From Burkholderiales bacterium (GTDB lineage Bacteria > Pseudomonadota > Gammaproteobacteria > Burkholderiales > Burkholderiaceae_C), in contig JAFLDE010000006.1 of NCBI GenBank assembly GCA_017302655.1, positions 1 through 64,000 on the forward strand: a stretch of 64,000 nt of DNA, written 5' to 3'. The position numbers were made by a program, and so were the translations under genes. Of this stretch, positions 30,754 to 40,590 are shown one piece after another. Position 1 is the stretch's first letter. Every line of letters starts with the position of its first letter. The notes below the pieces were generated by a model. That model was not told the DNA's origin, searched no databases, and saw nothing but the letters and a program-made list of their open reading frames with translations.

Positions 30754-31254
30754 TCAATCGCGGAAATTGTTGAAGCTCAGCGGTGTGTCGCTGATGGCTT
30801 TCTTCAAGTGCGCGATGCAGGCTTGGAGCGCATCCCGGTCCTTGCCGGTCACACGCACTGCATCGCCCTGGATGCCGGCCTGCACCTTGATCTTGCTGTC
30901 CTTGACCTGCGCGACGATCTTCTTGGCCAGGTCGGCGGGAATGCCGTTCCGCACCTTCCAGACCTTCTTCAGCTTGTCGCCGCCAAGCTTCTCGGGTTTG
31001 GCGTCGCGGTCGAAGTAAGTCAGCTCAACTTTGCGCTTGGTCATCTTGTCGATGAGCACGTTCTCGAGCTGTTCCAGTTGGAAGTCGGAATCGGCCGTGA
31101 GCTCGATGGTCGCGTCCTTCTCCTTGCCCTTCTGCTCCACCTTGGCGCCGGTGCCTTTGAAGTCGAAGCGGGTGGCCACTTCCTTGGCGCAGTTGTCCAC
31201 GCCATTGCGGATTTCCACGAGATTGGGTTCGAGTACGGCGTCAAAGGAGGGCAT
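30754..31254 (-). CDS. yajQ: YajQ-family nucleotide/c-di-GMP-binding protein
   Basis: A 166-residue protein, full length for the family. Signatures are [28 protein letters not shown], and the C-terminal [16 protein letters not shown] with LSFNNFRD. YajQ proteins have two ferredoxin-like domains, and some homologues act as cyclic-di-GMP receptors affecting transcription. Whether this one binds c-di-GMP is not visible from sequence. It is divergent from murB with a 44-bp gap. Confidence 0.95.
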   Translation of the reverse strand: MPSFDAVLEPNLVEIRNGVDNCAKEVATRFDFKGTGAKVEQKGKEKDATIELTADSDFQLEQLENVLIDKMTKRKVELTYFDRDAKPEKLGGDKLKKVWKVRNGIPADLAKKIVAQVKDSKIKVQAGIQGDAVRVTGKDRDALQACIAHLKKAISDTPLSFNNFRD

Positions 31255-31298
31255 GGCAGCGGAGGATCGTCATGTGAGAGCGGGGACAATTCTCGGCG

Positions 31299-32339
31299 AT
31301 GGAAACCACCAGCAGCCAGTCGGCCCCCACGATCGAGCAGGATGTCGACCTGCGCCACTGCAACAGCTTCGGCCTGCCAGCGCGGGCGCGCCGGCTGGTG
31401 CGCATCCGCTCGGAAGCCGACCTGCGCTGGGTCGTCAACCACCCCGACTGGGGGCGGGCCAGCAAGTTCATCCTGGGCGGCGGCTCCAATCTGGTTTTTA
31501 CCCGAGACCTTCAACCCTTGGTGCTGAAGGTGGAGGTGCCGGGACTGCGCTTGATCGATGCCGGGGACGCCTGGATCGTCGAGGCCGGTGCCGGGGAGCG
31601 CTGGCACGAGCTCGTGATGTGGACGCTGGAGCAGGGCGCGCCGGGCCTGGAGAACATGGCCTTGATTCCCGGCACCGTGGGCGCGGCGCCGGTGCAGAAC
31701 ATCGGTGCCTACGGAGTCGAGTTGAAGGATCGCTTCGACAGCCTGGACACCCTGGACCTGATGAGCGGCCGTGTGGTCCGCTTGGATCGCGAGGCCTGCC
31801 ACTTCGGCTACCGCGACTCGGTGTTCAAGCAGCATCTGGCGGGGCGCAGCGTCATCCTGCGCGTGCGCCTGCGCTTGCCCAAAGCCTGGCAGCCCGAGCT
31901 TGGGTACCTGGATCTTCAGAAGGCGCAGGAGGCTGCGGGCGTGAAAGAGCCCGATGCACGGCAGATTGCCGACTGGGTCATCGCCATCCGCCGCGCCAAG
32001 CTGCCCGACCCAGCGCAATTCGGCAATGCCGGCAGCTTCTTCAAGAACCCCATCGTCAGCGAGGCGCAGTGCCGCGAAGTGATTGCGCGTGAGCCGGGCA
32101 TCGTCCACTACCCGTTGCCGGATGGCCGCTGCAAACTGGCCGCCGGCTGGCTCATCGACGCCTGCGGCTGGAAGGGCAAGAGCGTCGGCGGTGCCGGCGT
32201 CTATGAAAAGCAGGCCCTCGTGCTGGTGAACCGCGGCGACGCGCGCGGCGCCGAGGTGATCACCTTGGCCCAGGCCATCCAAGCCTCGGTGCTGGCGCGT
32301 TTCGGCGTGGTGCTGGAAGCGGAGCCGGTGGTGGTGTGA
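31299..32339 (+). CDS. murB: UDP-N-acetylenolpyruvoylglucosamine reductase
   Basis: A 346-residue FAD enzyme of peptidoglycan synthesis, type I (E. coli-like). Motifs are LRHCNSFGLPARAR, ILGGGSNLVFTRD, IPGTVGAAPVQNIGAYGVEL with the FAD/substrate site, the GNAGSFFKNP motif carrying the catalytic Ser, and DACGWKGKSVGGAGVYEKQALVLVN near the end. Its stop shares one base with the next gene (TGATG). Confidence 0.97.
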   Translation: METTSSQSAPTIEQDVDLRHCNSFGLPARARRLVRIRSEADLRWVVNHPDWGRASKFILGGGSNLVFTRDLQPLVLKVEVPGLRLIDAGDAWIVEAGAGERWHELVMWTLEQGAPGLENMALIPGTVGAAPVQNIGAYGVELKDRFDSLDTLDLMSGRVVRLDREACHFGYRDSVFKQHLAGRSVILRVRLRLPKAWQPELGYLDLQKAQEAAGVKEPDARQIADWVIAIRRAKLPDPAQFGNAGSFFKNPIVSEAQCREVIAREPGIVHYPLPDGRCKLAAGWLIDACGWKGKSVGGAGVYEKQALVLVNRGDARGAEVITLAQAIQASVLARFGVVLEAEPVVV

Positions 32340-33331
32340 TGGCGGAGTTTCAACGCGAAGACATCGGCCTGCTCTGGGCGTACCAACTCTTCGCAGGTGA
32401 GCCTGCTCAGGCCTTGGATGCGCTGGCGACTCGGTCCTGGTTGGCCAATCCGCAGGCGGAGGGCTTCCTGTGGTTGCATCTGAACCTGGCCAACAACGCC
32501 GCGCTGCCCTGGCTCAAGGGCATCATCGACCTCCCCGATGCGTTTGAAGAGGCGCTGAGCAGCGGTACCCGCTCGACGCGTATCGAGCGTGACGAGGACG
32601 CCTTGGTCGGGGTGGTCAACGATGTCAGCTTCGACTTCGCGTTCGAGCCGAGCGATACCTCGACGCTGTGGCTGCTGGCAGCGCCGCGCCTGCTCCTGAC
32701 CTGCCGGCGCCAGCCGCTGCGCTCGGTGGATCGCCTGCGAGGTGCTGTCAAGCAGGGGCACACCTTCCGCAGTTCGGTGGACTTGCTGGCCCACCTGATG
32801 CGCGATCAAGCCGATGTGCTCATCGATGTGGTGCGCCAAGCCACCAGCCGCGTGGACGACGTCGAGGACGAACTGCTGGCGAATCGGCTTCAGACCAAGC
32901 GCGTACGTCTGGGCAAGTTGCGCCGCTTGCTGGTTCGGCTTCAACGCCTTCTCGCACCGGAACCCGGGGCCTTGTTTCGCCTCCTTCAGCACCCACCAGA
33001 ATGGATCGCCGAAGCCGATGTTCAGGAGTTGCGCCAGAGCAGCGAGGAGTTCTCCGTGGCGCTTCGCGACATCAGCAGCTTGCAGGAGCGCATCAAGCTG
33101 CTGCAGGAAGAGATCGCCGCCCAGGTGGCCGAGGGCAACAACCGCAGCCTGTTCGTGCTGACGGCGGTCACCGTGCTGGCCTTGCCCATCAACCTCACGG
33201 CGGGCTTGTTCGGCATGAATGTGGGCGGCGTGCCCTTTGCAGAATCTGCGCGGGGCTTCTACTTGGTGGTCGCACTGGTGTCCGTGCTTACCTTGCTGGT
33301 GGCCTGGTGGGTGTTCCGCGACCGCGACTGA
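32339..33331 (+). CDS. zntB: CorA-family zinc transporter, ZntB-like
   Basis: A 330-residue protein (ATG at 32339; a GTG one codon earlier is possible). The long N-terminal cytoplasmic domain contains WLHLNLANNAALPWL and a predicted long helix (LQERIKLLQEEIAAQVAEGN). It ends with two membrane helices separated by the CorA-type GMN motif (LFGMNVGGVPF). The ZntB subgroup is favoured by the N-terminal pattern and length; Mg2+, Zn2+ or other divalent specificity cannot be settled by eye. It is coupled to murB by a one-base overlap. Confidence 0.85.
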   Translation: MAEFQREDIGLLWAYQLFAGEPAQALDALATRSWLANPQAEGFLWLHLNLANNAALPWLKGIIDLPDAFEEALSSGTRSTRIERDEDALVGVVNDVSFDFAFEPSDTSTLWLLAAPRLLLTCRRQPLRSVDRLRGAVKQGHTFRSSVDLLAHLMRDQADVLIDVVRQATSRVDDVEDELLANRLQTKRVRLGKLRRLLVRLQRLLAPEPGALFRLLQHPPEWIAEADVQELRQSSEEFSVALRDISSLQERIKLLQEEIAAQVAEGNNRSLFVLTAVTVLALPINLTAGLFGMNVGGVPFAESARGFYLVVALVSVLTLLVAWWVFRDRD

Positions 33332-33343
33332 GCCCTCGGTCGA

Positions 33344-35002
33344 TCACATGCCGACGTAGTTCGGCCCGCCGCCGCCCTCGGGCGTGATCCAGACGATGTT
33401 CTGCGTCGGGTCCTTGATGTCGCAGGTCTTGCAGTGCACGCAGTTCTGCGCGTTGATGACCAGCTGGCCTTCCACGAACTCGTACACCCCTGCCGGGCAG
33501 TAGCGGCTCTCCGGACCACCGTAGGTCGCCAGATTGATCGTCTGCGGCACATCCGCGTTCTTAAGGGTCAGGTGAGCCGGCTGGTTTTCCTCGTGGTTGG
33601 TGTTCGAGATGAACACCGAGGAAAGCCGGTCGAAGCTGAGCTTGCCGTCCGGCTTGGGGTAGGCAATGGGGGCACAGCGGCTGGCGGCCTTCAAGGACTC
33701 GTGGTCGGCCTTGTGGTTGTGCAGGGTCCAGGGCGGCGACTGCACGCCGAGCTTGGGCAGCAGCCATTGCTCGATGCCGGTCATCAGCTGACCGACGGTC
33801 TTGCCCTTCTTGAACCAGAGCTTGAAGTTGCGCGTCTGCTGCAATTCCTTGTGCAGCCAACTGCTCTCGAATGCCTCCGGATAGGCCGTCAGTTCGTCCT
33901 GCGCGCGGCCAGCGGCCAGCGCTGGCGCGAGCGCCTCGGCGCAGAGCATGCCGCTCTTGATCGCCGCATGGCTGCCCTTGATGCGCGCGGCGTTGAGGAA
34001 GCCGGCGTCGCAGCCCACCAGCGCGCCGCCCGGGAAGACCAGCTTCGGCAGGGCCTGCGGCGTGCCATTGTTGATGGCACGTGCCCCGTAGCCGATGCGC
34101 TTGCCGCCTTCGATGTGCGCGCGGATGGTGGGGTGCGTCTTCCAGCGCTGCATCTCCTCGAACGGGCTCATGTGCGGGTTCTGGTAGTCCAGCCCGATGA
34201 CAAAGCCCAGCGTGACCTGGTTGTTCTCGAGGTGGTAGAGGAAGCCGCCGCCGAAGGTGTCGTCCTGCATGGGCCAGCCGGCCGTGTGCACCACCTTGCC
34301 AGGCTGCGCCTTGTCGGCCGGAATCTCCCAGAGTTCCTTGATGCCGATGGCGAAGGTCTGTGTGTCCTTGCCATCGGTCAGCTTGAATTTCGACAGCAAC
34401 TGCTTGCCCAAGTGGCCGCGGGCGCCCTCGGCGAACACCGTGTACTTGCCGTGCAACTCCATGCCGATCTGGAAGCCGTCGTGGGGCTCGCCGTCCTTGC
34501 CCACGCCCAAGTTGCCGGTGGCCACACCCTTGACGCGGCCTTGGTCGTCATAGAGCACTTCGGCAGCCGCGAAGCCGGCAAACACCTCCACGCCCAGGCC
34601 TTCCGCCTGCTGAGCCAGCCACTTCACCACATTCGACAGGCTGATGACATAGCACCCCTCGTTGTGGAAGTTGCGAGGCACCAGGAAGTCCGGCGTGCGG
34701 GTCTGCCCGGTCTCAGACAGGAAGAGCACGTCGTCGCCACTCACGGGTTGAGTCAAGGGCGCGCCGCGCTCCTTCCAGTCCGGGAACAACTCGGTGAGGG
34801 CGCGCGGATCCATCACCGCGCCGGACAGGATGTGGGCGCCGGCCTCCGAGCCTTTCTCCAGCACCACCACGCTGAGATCGGCGTTCAGCTGCTTGAGCCG
34901 GATGGCCGTGGTCAGGCCAGCCGGCCCGCCGCCGACGATGACCACGTCGTACTCCATCGATTCACGGGGACCGTACTGGGCGAGGATTTCTTCGTGGGTC
35001 AT
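33344..35002 (-). CDS. Electron transfer flavoprotein-ubiquinone oxidoreductase
   Basis: A 552-residue membrane-associated flavoprotein. The start at 35002 (MTHEEILAQYG) was chosen because the FAD-binding VVIVGGGPAGLTTAIRLKQ begins soon after; the frame is open ~150 bp upstream. Other motifs are GAHILSGAVMDPRAL and GGALVGCDAGFLN. The C-terminal 4Fe-4S domain shows CPAGVYEF and the cluster-type NCVHCKTCDIKDPTQNI. It passes electrons from ETF (fatty and amino acid oxidation) to ubiquinone. It converges with zntB, 12 bp apart. Confidence 0.97.
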   Translation of the reverse strand: MTHEEILAQYGPRESMEYDVVIVGGGPAGLTTAIRLKQLNADLSVVVLEKGSEAGAHILSGAVMDPRALTELFPDWKERGAPLTQPVSGDDVLFLSETGQTRTPDFLVPRNFHNEGCYVISLSNVVKWLAQQAEGLGVEVFAGFAAAEVLYDDQGRVKGVATGNLGVGKDGEPHDGFQIGMELHGKYTVFAEGARGHLGKQLLSKFKLTDGKDTQTFAIGIKELWEIPADKAQPGKVVHTAGWPMQDDTFGGGFLYHLENNQVTLGFVIGLDYQNPHMSPFEEMQRWKTHPTIRAHIEGGKRIGYGARAINNGTPQALPKLVFPGGALVGCDAGFLNAARIKGSHAAIKSGMLCAEALAPALAAGRAQDELTAYPEAFESSWLHKELQQTRNFKLWFKKGKTVGQLMTGIEQWLLPKLGVQSPPWTLHNHKADHESLKAASRCAPIAYPKPDGKLSFDRLSSVFISNTNHEENQPAHLTLKNADVPQTINLATYGGPESRYCPAGVYEFVEGQLVINAQNCVHCKTCDIKDPTQNIVWITPEGGGGPNYVGM

Positions 35003-35154
35003 GACAGCGCCTGGGCTGATGCGATGGCGGCGGATTCTAGGGAGTCGAGCGAAAAAACGAACGATCGTGCTTTTTTGTAGAGAGCCGCGCCCAAAGCGCC
35101 TGCGGGGGAACCCTCTGCTAACGTGACCGGCATCGCGTTTGCAAGGCATCCTTC

Positions 35155-35937
35155 ATGAGCTATTCCATCGATTTGTCGGGTCGTGTGGCCCTGGTGACCG
35201 GCGCCAGCAGCGGGCTGGGTGCGCAGTTCGCGCGCACGCTGGCCGGAGCCGGCGCGGCCGTGGTGCTGGCCGGGCGTCGTGTCGAGCGGCTGAAGGACCT
35301 GTGTACGGAGATTGAGGCCGAGGGCGGGGACGCCCATGTGGTCAAGATGGACGTCACCGACCTCGCATCCATCCGCGCCGCCGTTGCGCACGCCGAGACC
35401 GAGGTCGGCACCCTCGACATCCTCATCAACAACAGCGGCGTCTCCACCTCGCAGCGCCTCGTCGACGTGACGCCGCAGGACTGGGACTTCGTCATCAACA
35501 CCAACCAGCGCGGTGCGTTCTTTGTCGCGCAGGAAGTGGGCAAGCGCATGCTGGCGCGAGCCCGCGGGGCGGCGCCGGGTACGTTCACAGGCGGGCGCAT
35601 CGTGAACATCGCCTCGATGGCCGGGCTGCGCGTGCTCTCGCAGATCGGCATCTACGCCATGAGCAAGGCCGCCGTGGTGCACATGACCCGCGCCATGGCG
35701 CTGGAGTGGGGCAAGTACGGCATCAATGTGAATGCGATCTGCCCCGGCTACATCGACACCGAGATCAACCACCACCACTGGACCACGCCGCATGGCAAGC
35801 AGCTGATCGACATGCTGCCCAGGAAGCGTGTCGGCAAGCCCGAGGACCTGGACACAGCGCTGCTGATGCTCTGCGCGAAGGAAAGTCACTTCATCAACGG
35901 TGCCATCATCCAGGCCGACGATGGATTCGGTGTTTGA
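35155..35937 (+). CDS. Short-chain dehydrogenase/reductase
   Basis: A 260-residue classical SDR. It has TGASSGLGAQFA (cofactor binding), NNSG in LDILINNSGVS, and catalytic Ser and Tyr/Lys in IASMAGLRV and YAMSKAAV. A C-terminal substrate loop follows (NAICPGYIDTEINHHHW). The Arg at the end of strand beta-2 (AGRRVERLK) suggests NADP(H). The substrate is unknown; placement beside ETF-QO hints at acyl or hydroxyacyl metabolism. Its end overlaps the next gene by 17 bp. Confidence 0.92.
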   Translation: MSYSIDLSGRVALVTGASSGLGAQFARTLAGAGAAVVLAGRRVERLKDLCTEIEAEGGDAHVVKMDVTDLASIRAAVAHAETEVGTLDILINNSGVSTSQRLVDVTPQDWDFVINTNQRGAFFVAQEVGKRMLARARGAAPGTFTGGRIVNIASMAGLRVLSQIGIYAMSKAAVVHMTRAMALEWGKYGINVNAICPGYIDTEINHHHWTTPHGKQLIDMLPRKRVGKPEDLDTALLMLCAKESHFINGAIIQADDGFGV

Positions 35938-36607
35938 TCGGCCCCCAGTCTCCTTGCAGTCGCCACCCCCCGAGGGGGCGCGCGACGCCTTGGGGCGGCC
36001 CGGCGGCGTCGCCGCCCTCGTGCCCGAAGAGGGCCGCGTGCTCGCGGTGCTGGTGGAAAAGCAGCACACCGTGCCCGACAGCTACCCACTGAGCCTGAAC
36101 GCCCTGACCGCCGGCTGCAACCAGAAGACCGCCCGCGAGCCGGTGATGGAACTGACCGAGGCGGAAGTGCTCGTCGCACTCAACGGCCTCAAGGAGCGCA
36201 GCGTGGTCTTCGAGGTCAGCGGCAGCCGCGTCACCCGTTTCGAGCACAACCTGCGCCGCGTCTACGGCGTGCCCGGCGCGGCCGAGGCCCTGCTCACCGT
36301 GCTGCTGTTGCGCGGGCCGCAAACCACGGCGGAGTTGCGTCTTAACTGCGAGCGCCTTCACCGCTTTGCCGACCTGTCCTCGGCCGAAGGCTTCCTCGAA
36401 GAGCTGGTCGACAAGGGCCTGGTGCAGCGCCTGCCGCGTGCGCCAGGGGCGCGTGAGGCGCGCTGGGCCCAGTTGCTGACAGGCCCGGTCACGGTGGCGC
36501 AGGAAGCGGGCACCGCAGCGCAGCCTGCCGCGGAACTGGTGCAGCAATTGCGGGACGAAATCGAAGCCTTGAAGCTGCGCGTGGCGGCGCTGGAGGCCCG
36601 TTCATGA
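35921..36607 (+). CDS. YceH-family (DUF480) protein
   Basis: A 228-residue protein with two winged-helix domains. Family motifs are [37 protein letters not shown] and [14 protein letters not shown] short C-terminal coiled coil ([19 protein letters not shown]) ends it. The start at 35921 overlaps the SDR gene by 17 bp; an in-frame ATG at 35900 is less likely. Function is unknown. Its stop overlaps the next gene as ATGA. Confidence 0.93.
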   Translation: MDSVFDRPPVSLQSPPPEGARDALGRPGGVAALVPEEGRVLAVLVEKQHTVPDSYPLSLNALTAGCNQKTAREPVMELTEAEVLVALNGLKERSVVFEVSGSRVTRFEHNLRRVYGVPGAAEALLTVLLLRGPQTTAELRLNCERLHRFADLSSAEGFLEELVDKGLVQRLPRAPGAREARWAQLLTGPVTVAQEAGTAAQPAAELVQQLRDEIEALKLRVAALEARS

Positions 36608-37713
36608 GCCGAGGCTGGGAGATGGAATGCGTGCGGCGCATCGAAGCCGACGTGCAGCGCAGTGCCGATACCCATCTCGTGCCCATGCCCTGGCCGGGCT
36701 TCCCCGGCATCACGCTCTACTTGAAGGACGAGTCCAGCCACCCCAGCGGCAGCCTCAAGCACCGCCTGGCGCGCTCGCTTTTTCTCTATGCACTGTGCAA
36801 CGGCTGGCTGCGCGAAGGCCGCCCGGTGGTGGAAGCGAGCAGCGGCAGCACGGCGGTCAGCGAGGCCTACTTCGCGCGCCTGCTCGGCCTGCCCTTCATC
36901 GCCGTGATGCCGGCCACCGTCAGCGTGCAGAAGCAGCGCGCCATCGAGTTCCAAGGTGGGCGCTGCCACCTGGTCGCCGACCCCACCCAGGTCTATGCCG
37001 AGGCCACTCGACTGGCGCGCGAGGGTGGCGGCCACTACATGGATCAGTTCACCTACGCCGAGCGGGCCACCGACTGGCGCGGCAACAACAACATCGCCGA
37101 GAGCATCTTCAGCCAGATGGCCCGCGAGCCCCACCCTGTGCCTGCCTGGTTGGTGTGCAGCGCAGGCACTGGCGGCACCTTGGCTACGTTGGGCCGCTTC
37201 GTGCGCTACGGTCGCCACGCCACGCGCGTGTGCGGCGGCGATGCCGAGCACTCGGTGTTCTTCGACCACTACCTGACACGCGACCCGGCACTCACCTTGG
37301 AGCGTGGCTCGCGCATCGAGGGCATCGGCCGACCGCGCGTCGAGGCGAGCTTCCTGCCCGACGTCATCGACGCGATGGTCAAGCCAGTGGATGCCGCCAG
37401 CTTCGCCGCCATGCGCTGGCTGAGCAGCCGTCTGGGCCGCGCGGTGGGCCCGAGCACCGGCACCAATCTGCTGGCGGCGCTGGCCTGCGCGCGCGAGATG
37501 CGCGAGCGAGGCGTGCAGGGCGCCATCGTCACCCTGCTGTGCGACAGCGGCGAGCGCTACCGCGACACCTGCCACGACCTCGCTTGGTGCCAGGCGCAGG
37601 GCATGCATGACGCGGCGCTGGAGCGCGCCGTGCATGCATCGCTGAATGGTGGGGCCGAGAGCCCGCCCTGGCGACTGGCCGGTGTCCTCAGCGCAGCGCG
37701 AAGTTCAAGCTGA
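36604..37713 (+). CDS. PLP-dependent cysteine synthase-fold enzyme, cysteine desulfhydrase-like
   Basis: A 369-residue fold-type II PLP enzyme. The Schiff-base Lys is in [12 protein letters not shown] (about residue 52). The substrate loop [11 protein letters not shown] replaces the cysteine synthase SGNTG-type loop. The phosphate-binding glycine loop is [15 protein letters not shown] and the C-terminal PSTGTNLL follows. This pattern fits the L-cysteine desulfhydrase (Cds1-like) group, which makes H2S, pyruvate and ammonia; the reaction is inferred. It is translationally coupled to the YceH gene. Its last 26 bp overlap the convergent TonB receptor gene. Confidence 0.8.
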   Translation: MSRGWEMECVRRIEADVQRSADTHLVPMPWPGFPGITLYLKDESSHPSGSLKHRLARSLFLYALCNGWLREGRPVVEASSGSTAVSEAYFARLLGLPFIAVMPATVSVQKQRAIEFQGGRCHLVADPTQVYAEATRLAREGGGHYMDQFTYAERATDWRGNNNIAESIFSQMAREPHPVPAWLVCSAGTGGTLATLGRFVRYGRHATRVCGGDAEHSVFFDHYLTRDPALTLERGSRIEGIGRPRVEASFLPDVIDAMVKPVDAASFAAMRWLSSRLGRAVGPSTGTNLLAALACAREMRERGVQGAIVTLLCDSGERYRDTCHDLAWCQAQGMHDAALERAVHASLNGGAESPPWRLAGVLSAARSSS

Positions 37714-40435
37714 GAGAGAACGCGCGGCCGCGTGGGTCGGTATAGCTCGGGTCGTAACCGCTCAGGAAGAAGAAGGCCTGGTTGGAGTAGGGGGGCGGCG
37801 TGTCCAGCAGGTTGCGCACGCCGGCGCGAAGCGCCACCTGCGGCGTGGCCTGCCAGCGCGCACTCAGGTCCCACAGCGAGTAGGCCTTGACCCGGTTGGG
37901 GGCCACCACCGTGCCGCTGTCGGTGTCGATGGCGGAGTTCTGGTCGAGGTGTCCCGTCCGGTAGGTGTTGGACAGCGCCACGTTCCACGCACCGGCGCTC
38001 CAGTCCAGCGTGAGCCGATGGCGCCAACGCTGAACCACGCCATCGGTGACGAAGCGGCCCAGGTTGCTGATGTAGGGGTCGCCGTTGCCGGTCTGCTTCT
38101 TGGACTCCAGTGCGTAGGTGCCGCTGAGCTTGATGCCGAAGCGGCCGAGGGCGGTGGCCGGCCCTTGCCACTCGGCTTGCAGGTCGATGCCGCTGAGCTT
38201 TTGCTGGCCGCGGTTCTCCTTCTGCAGTTCGATGAAGCAGATGGTGCTGTCGTCGGGGTCGTAGTCGCAGCCGGCCAGGCCTTCGTCCTCGTTGTAGCGG
38301 TGCACCAAGGGCTCGTACTTGGCCAGATTGGCCAGGATCACGTCGTCGCCGATGGTGCTGATGAGGTTGCGCTTGGTGATCGCCCACCAATCCACTGAGA
38401 GGCTGGCGCGCTTGCTGGGCTGGAACACGAAACCGATCGACTGCTGGTTCGACTTCTCCGGCTTCAGGTTTGGGTTGGCGTAGGTGCGCGTCTCCCAGAA
38501 GTCGGCGCAGAAGCTCAGGTCGTTGTCGTTTTCGGCCATGCACACCGGGTCGGGCAGCACGGCGGTCTGGCTGGTCTTGACCGGACGGTAGAGGTCGTTG
38601 ACGGAGGGTGCACGGAACCCCGTACCGGCCGAGGCCCGCACCAGCAGCGTGGGGCTGGCCACCCAGCGCAGGCCCAGCTTGGGCGTGGTCGAGCCGCCCA
38701 CGGTCTGGTAGCGGTCGTGGCGCAGCGCGGCGTTCAACTCCAGGGCCTTGGTGAGAGGGGCCACCATTTCGCCGTACACCGCCCACATGCGGCGCCCGCG
38801 ATCGGTGGTCTGGGCGTCGCCAGGCGAGGGGTCGCCAACGATCTGATCGGAGATCAGCAGGTCCGAGGCGCGCGACTTCGTGCTCTCCCTGCGCAATTCA
38901 GCGCCCATCGACACCATCAGCTCGCCGCCTTCCAACTGCGCCAAGCCACGGCTCATGCTGCTTTGCAGGGAGCGCGTGGTGCCACGGGCACTTCGCACTT
39001 CCTCGTTGATCTGTGCATCGCGCAGGATCTGCAGCCCCGCCTGGCTGCTCGGGCCGAAGGGGTTGATGGCGCCGCTGTAGAAGCCGGCCAGCACCGGGGC
39101 TTCGCGCAGATAGCCGCGCACGTCGCGCTCGGACACCTTGTTGCTGGCGCCCAGCACCGACAGCTCGTACTCCCAGCCGGCAGCCTGTCCACTGAAGCCC
39201 AGCACCGCGCGCGTGCCGGTGCTGGTCAACTCGCTGCCGCGCTTGCCGGCCTCGAGCATGCGCGTGCGCACCACCACATCGGGTTCGTCCAGGTCGGGGT
39301 CCGTGGGCATGCCGGTCGCGGCCAACAACGGAATCAGCGAGGACGGCACATCGGCATCGATGCGGTTGCTGGTGCCCGTGTACAGCGTCTTGGCGCGGCC
39401 CATCGACAGCTCGGCAAACATCTGCGCACCACCACCCAGGTCCATCACGCCGCGGCTCAGCAGGCCCATGCGGTCCGACTTCGGGTAGAGCTCGACGTCG
39501 CGCATGAAGTCGTAGGTGCAGCCGTCCACGCCGCCGATGCCGGCCGGCAGGTACAGGGTGTGCGGCGGCAGGCAATTGGGCACGCTGAGGTTGATCGTGC
39601 GGTTCTCGATCTCCTTGCCGTTGATGCGGAAGCCCTGATCCTGCAGAAAGTTGCGCTGCGCGCGGCTCAGCCGGATGTTGGCTGGGAAGCCCGCCGAGGA
39701 CAGCAGGTGGGGCAGGCGCTCAGGGATCTTCAGGTCGCTGATGAACTGACGCTGCGAGGTGTCCAGCGCGTCGGCAGACTGCCAATCCAGGACCGCGAGC
39801 AGGTTGAAGCGATCGCGCACCACGTCGCCCGCGCCCCAGGTCAGGGACGCCGTGCGCTTGCCGGCGCCGCCCTCCTGAGTGCGGTAGCCATACACCTCGC
39901 CCTGTATGCCCTGGAAGTTGCGCTTGGTGATGAAGTTCATCACCCCGCCGATGGCGTCGGAGCCATAGGTGGCGGAGGCGCCGTCGAGCAGGATCTCGAT
40001 GCGTTCGATGGCTGCCGCCGGAATGTTGTTGAGGTCCACGCCCACGTCGTCGCCGGGCGAGGCGAAGTTGGCCATGCGTCGGCCGTTCAGCAGCACCAGG
40101 GTCGAGGACACACCCAGGCCGCGCAGGTTGACGGCGTTGAAGCCCATCTGGTCACGGAAGCCCCCGTTGGCCATGCTGATGCCGTCGCCCAGGTTGTTGG
40201 CCGTGGCGGCGAGCATGGACACGAGTTCGGCGGCCGTGGTGGCGCCGCTTTTCTGGATGTCTTCTTTGCGCAGCACCTGCACGGGCAGCGCTGTTTCGGC
40301 GTCCAGGCGCTTGATGGTCGATCCGGTCACTTCCACCCGCTCCAGGCGCGGCGCCTCCTGGGCCTGGGTGGCAGTGCTGGCCACCAGGAGCAGAGCGGCG
40401 AGACGGGTTAGGCGATGTGGCAACAGGCGCGGCAT
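37688..40435 (-). CDS. TonB-dependent outer-membrane receptor (copy 1)
   Basis: A 915-residue receptor with a signal peptide ending TATQAQ and a TonB-box-like LERVEVTGS at the mature start. The plug domain has [40 protein letters not shown] and [18 protein letters not shown]. The 22-strand barrel ends in LSLNFALR. It is clearly paralogous to the next receptor, with nearly identical plug motifs. The ligand is unknown; the location between unrelated housekeeping genes and a cyanophycin operon suggests peptide/polymer uptake, but a glucan role cannot be excluded. No own terminator is needed, as it converges with the PLP enzyme. Confidence 0.92.
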   Translation of the reverse strand: MPRLLPHRLTRLAALLLVASTATQAQEAPRLERVEVTGSTIKRLDAETALPVQVLRKEDIQKSGATTAAELVSMLAATANNLGDGISMANGGFRDQMGFNAVNLRGLGVSSTLVLLNGRRMANFASPGDDVGVDLNNIPAAAIERIEILLDGASATYGSDAIGGVMNFITKRNFQGIQGEVYGYRTQEGGAGKRTASLTWGAGDVVRDRFNLLAVLDWQSADALDTSQRQFISDLKIPERLPHLLSSAGFPANIRLSRAQRNFLQDQGFRINGKEIENRTINLSVPNCLPPHTLYLPAGIGGVDGCTYDFMRDVELYPKSDRMGLLSRGVMDLGGGAQMFAELSMGRAKTLYTGTSNRIDADVPSSLIPLLAATGMPTDPDLDEPDVVVRTRMLEAGKRGSELTSTGTRAVLGFSGQAAGWEYELSVLGASNKVSERDVRGYLREAPVLAGFYSGAINPFGPSSQAGLQILRDAQINEEVRSARGTTRSLQSSMSRGLAQLEGGELMVSMGAELRRESTKSRASDLLISDQIVGDPSPGDAQTTDRGRRMWAVYGEMVAPLTKALELNAALRHDRYQTVGGSTTPKLGLRWVASPTLLVRASAGTGFRAPSVNDLYRPVKTSQTAVLPDPVCMAENDNDLSFCADFWETRTYANPNLKPEKSNQQSIGFVFQPSKRASLSVDWWAITKRNLISTIGDDVILANLAKYEPLVHRYNEDEGLAGCDYDPDDSTICFIELQKENRGQQKLSGIDLQAEWQGPATALGRFGIKLSGTYALESKKQTGNGDPYISNLGRFVTDGVVQRWRHRLTLDWSAGAWNVALSNTYRTGHLDQNSAIDTDSGTVVAPNRVKAYSLWDLSARWQATPQVALRAGVRNLLDTPPPYSNQAFFFLSGYDPSYTDPRGRAFSLSLNFALR

Positions 40436-40548
40436 GGCGGTGGCGACGGAGTGGGCGACGCCAGCAGTCTCCGCCAGGCCGGATGGGCTTCAGCGTTCGA
40501 CGCGTGCCGGTGTTGGGGTCACGCAACCGCTGCGCAAGCCGGACGTAA

Positions 40549-40572
40549 GAAAGCCCGCCGAAGCGGGCTTTC
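40549..40572 (-). terminator. Terminator between the two TonB receptor genes
   Basis: A perfect stem GAAAGCCCGC / GCGGGCTTTC with a 4-nt loop, 18 bp beyond the stop of the 40591 gene, followed on the minus strand by TTAC. It suggests that the two receptors are transcribed separately. Confidence 0.75.
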
Positions 40573-40590
40573 CATGGGTGCGCCGGTTGC

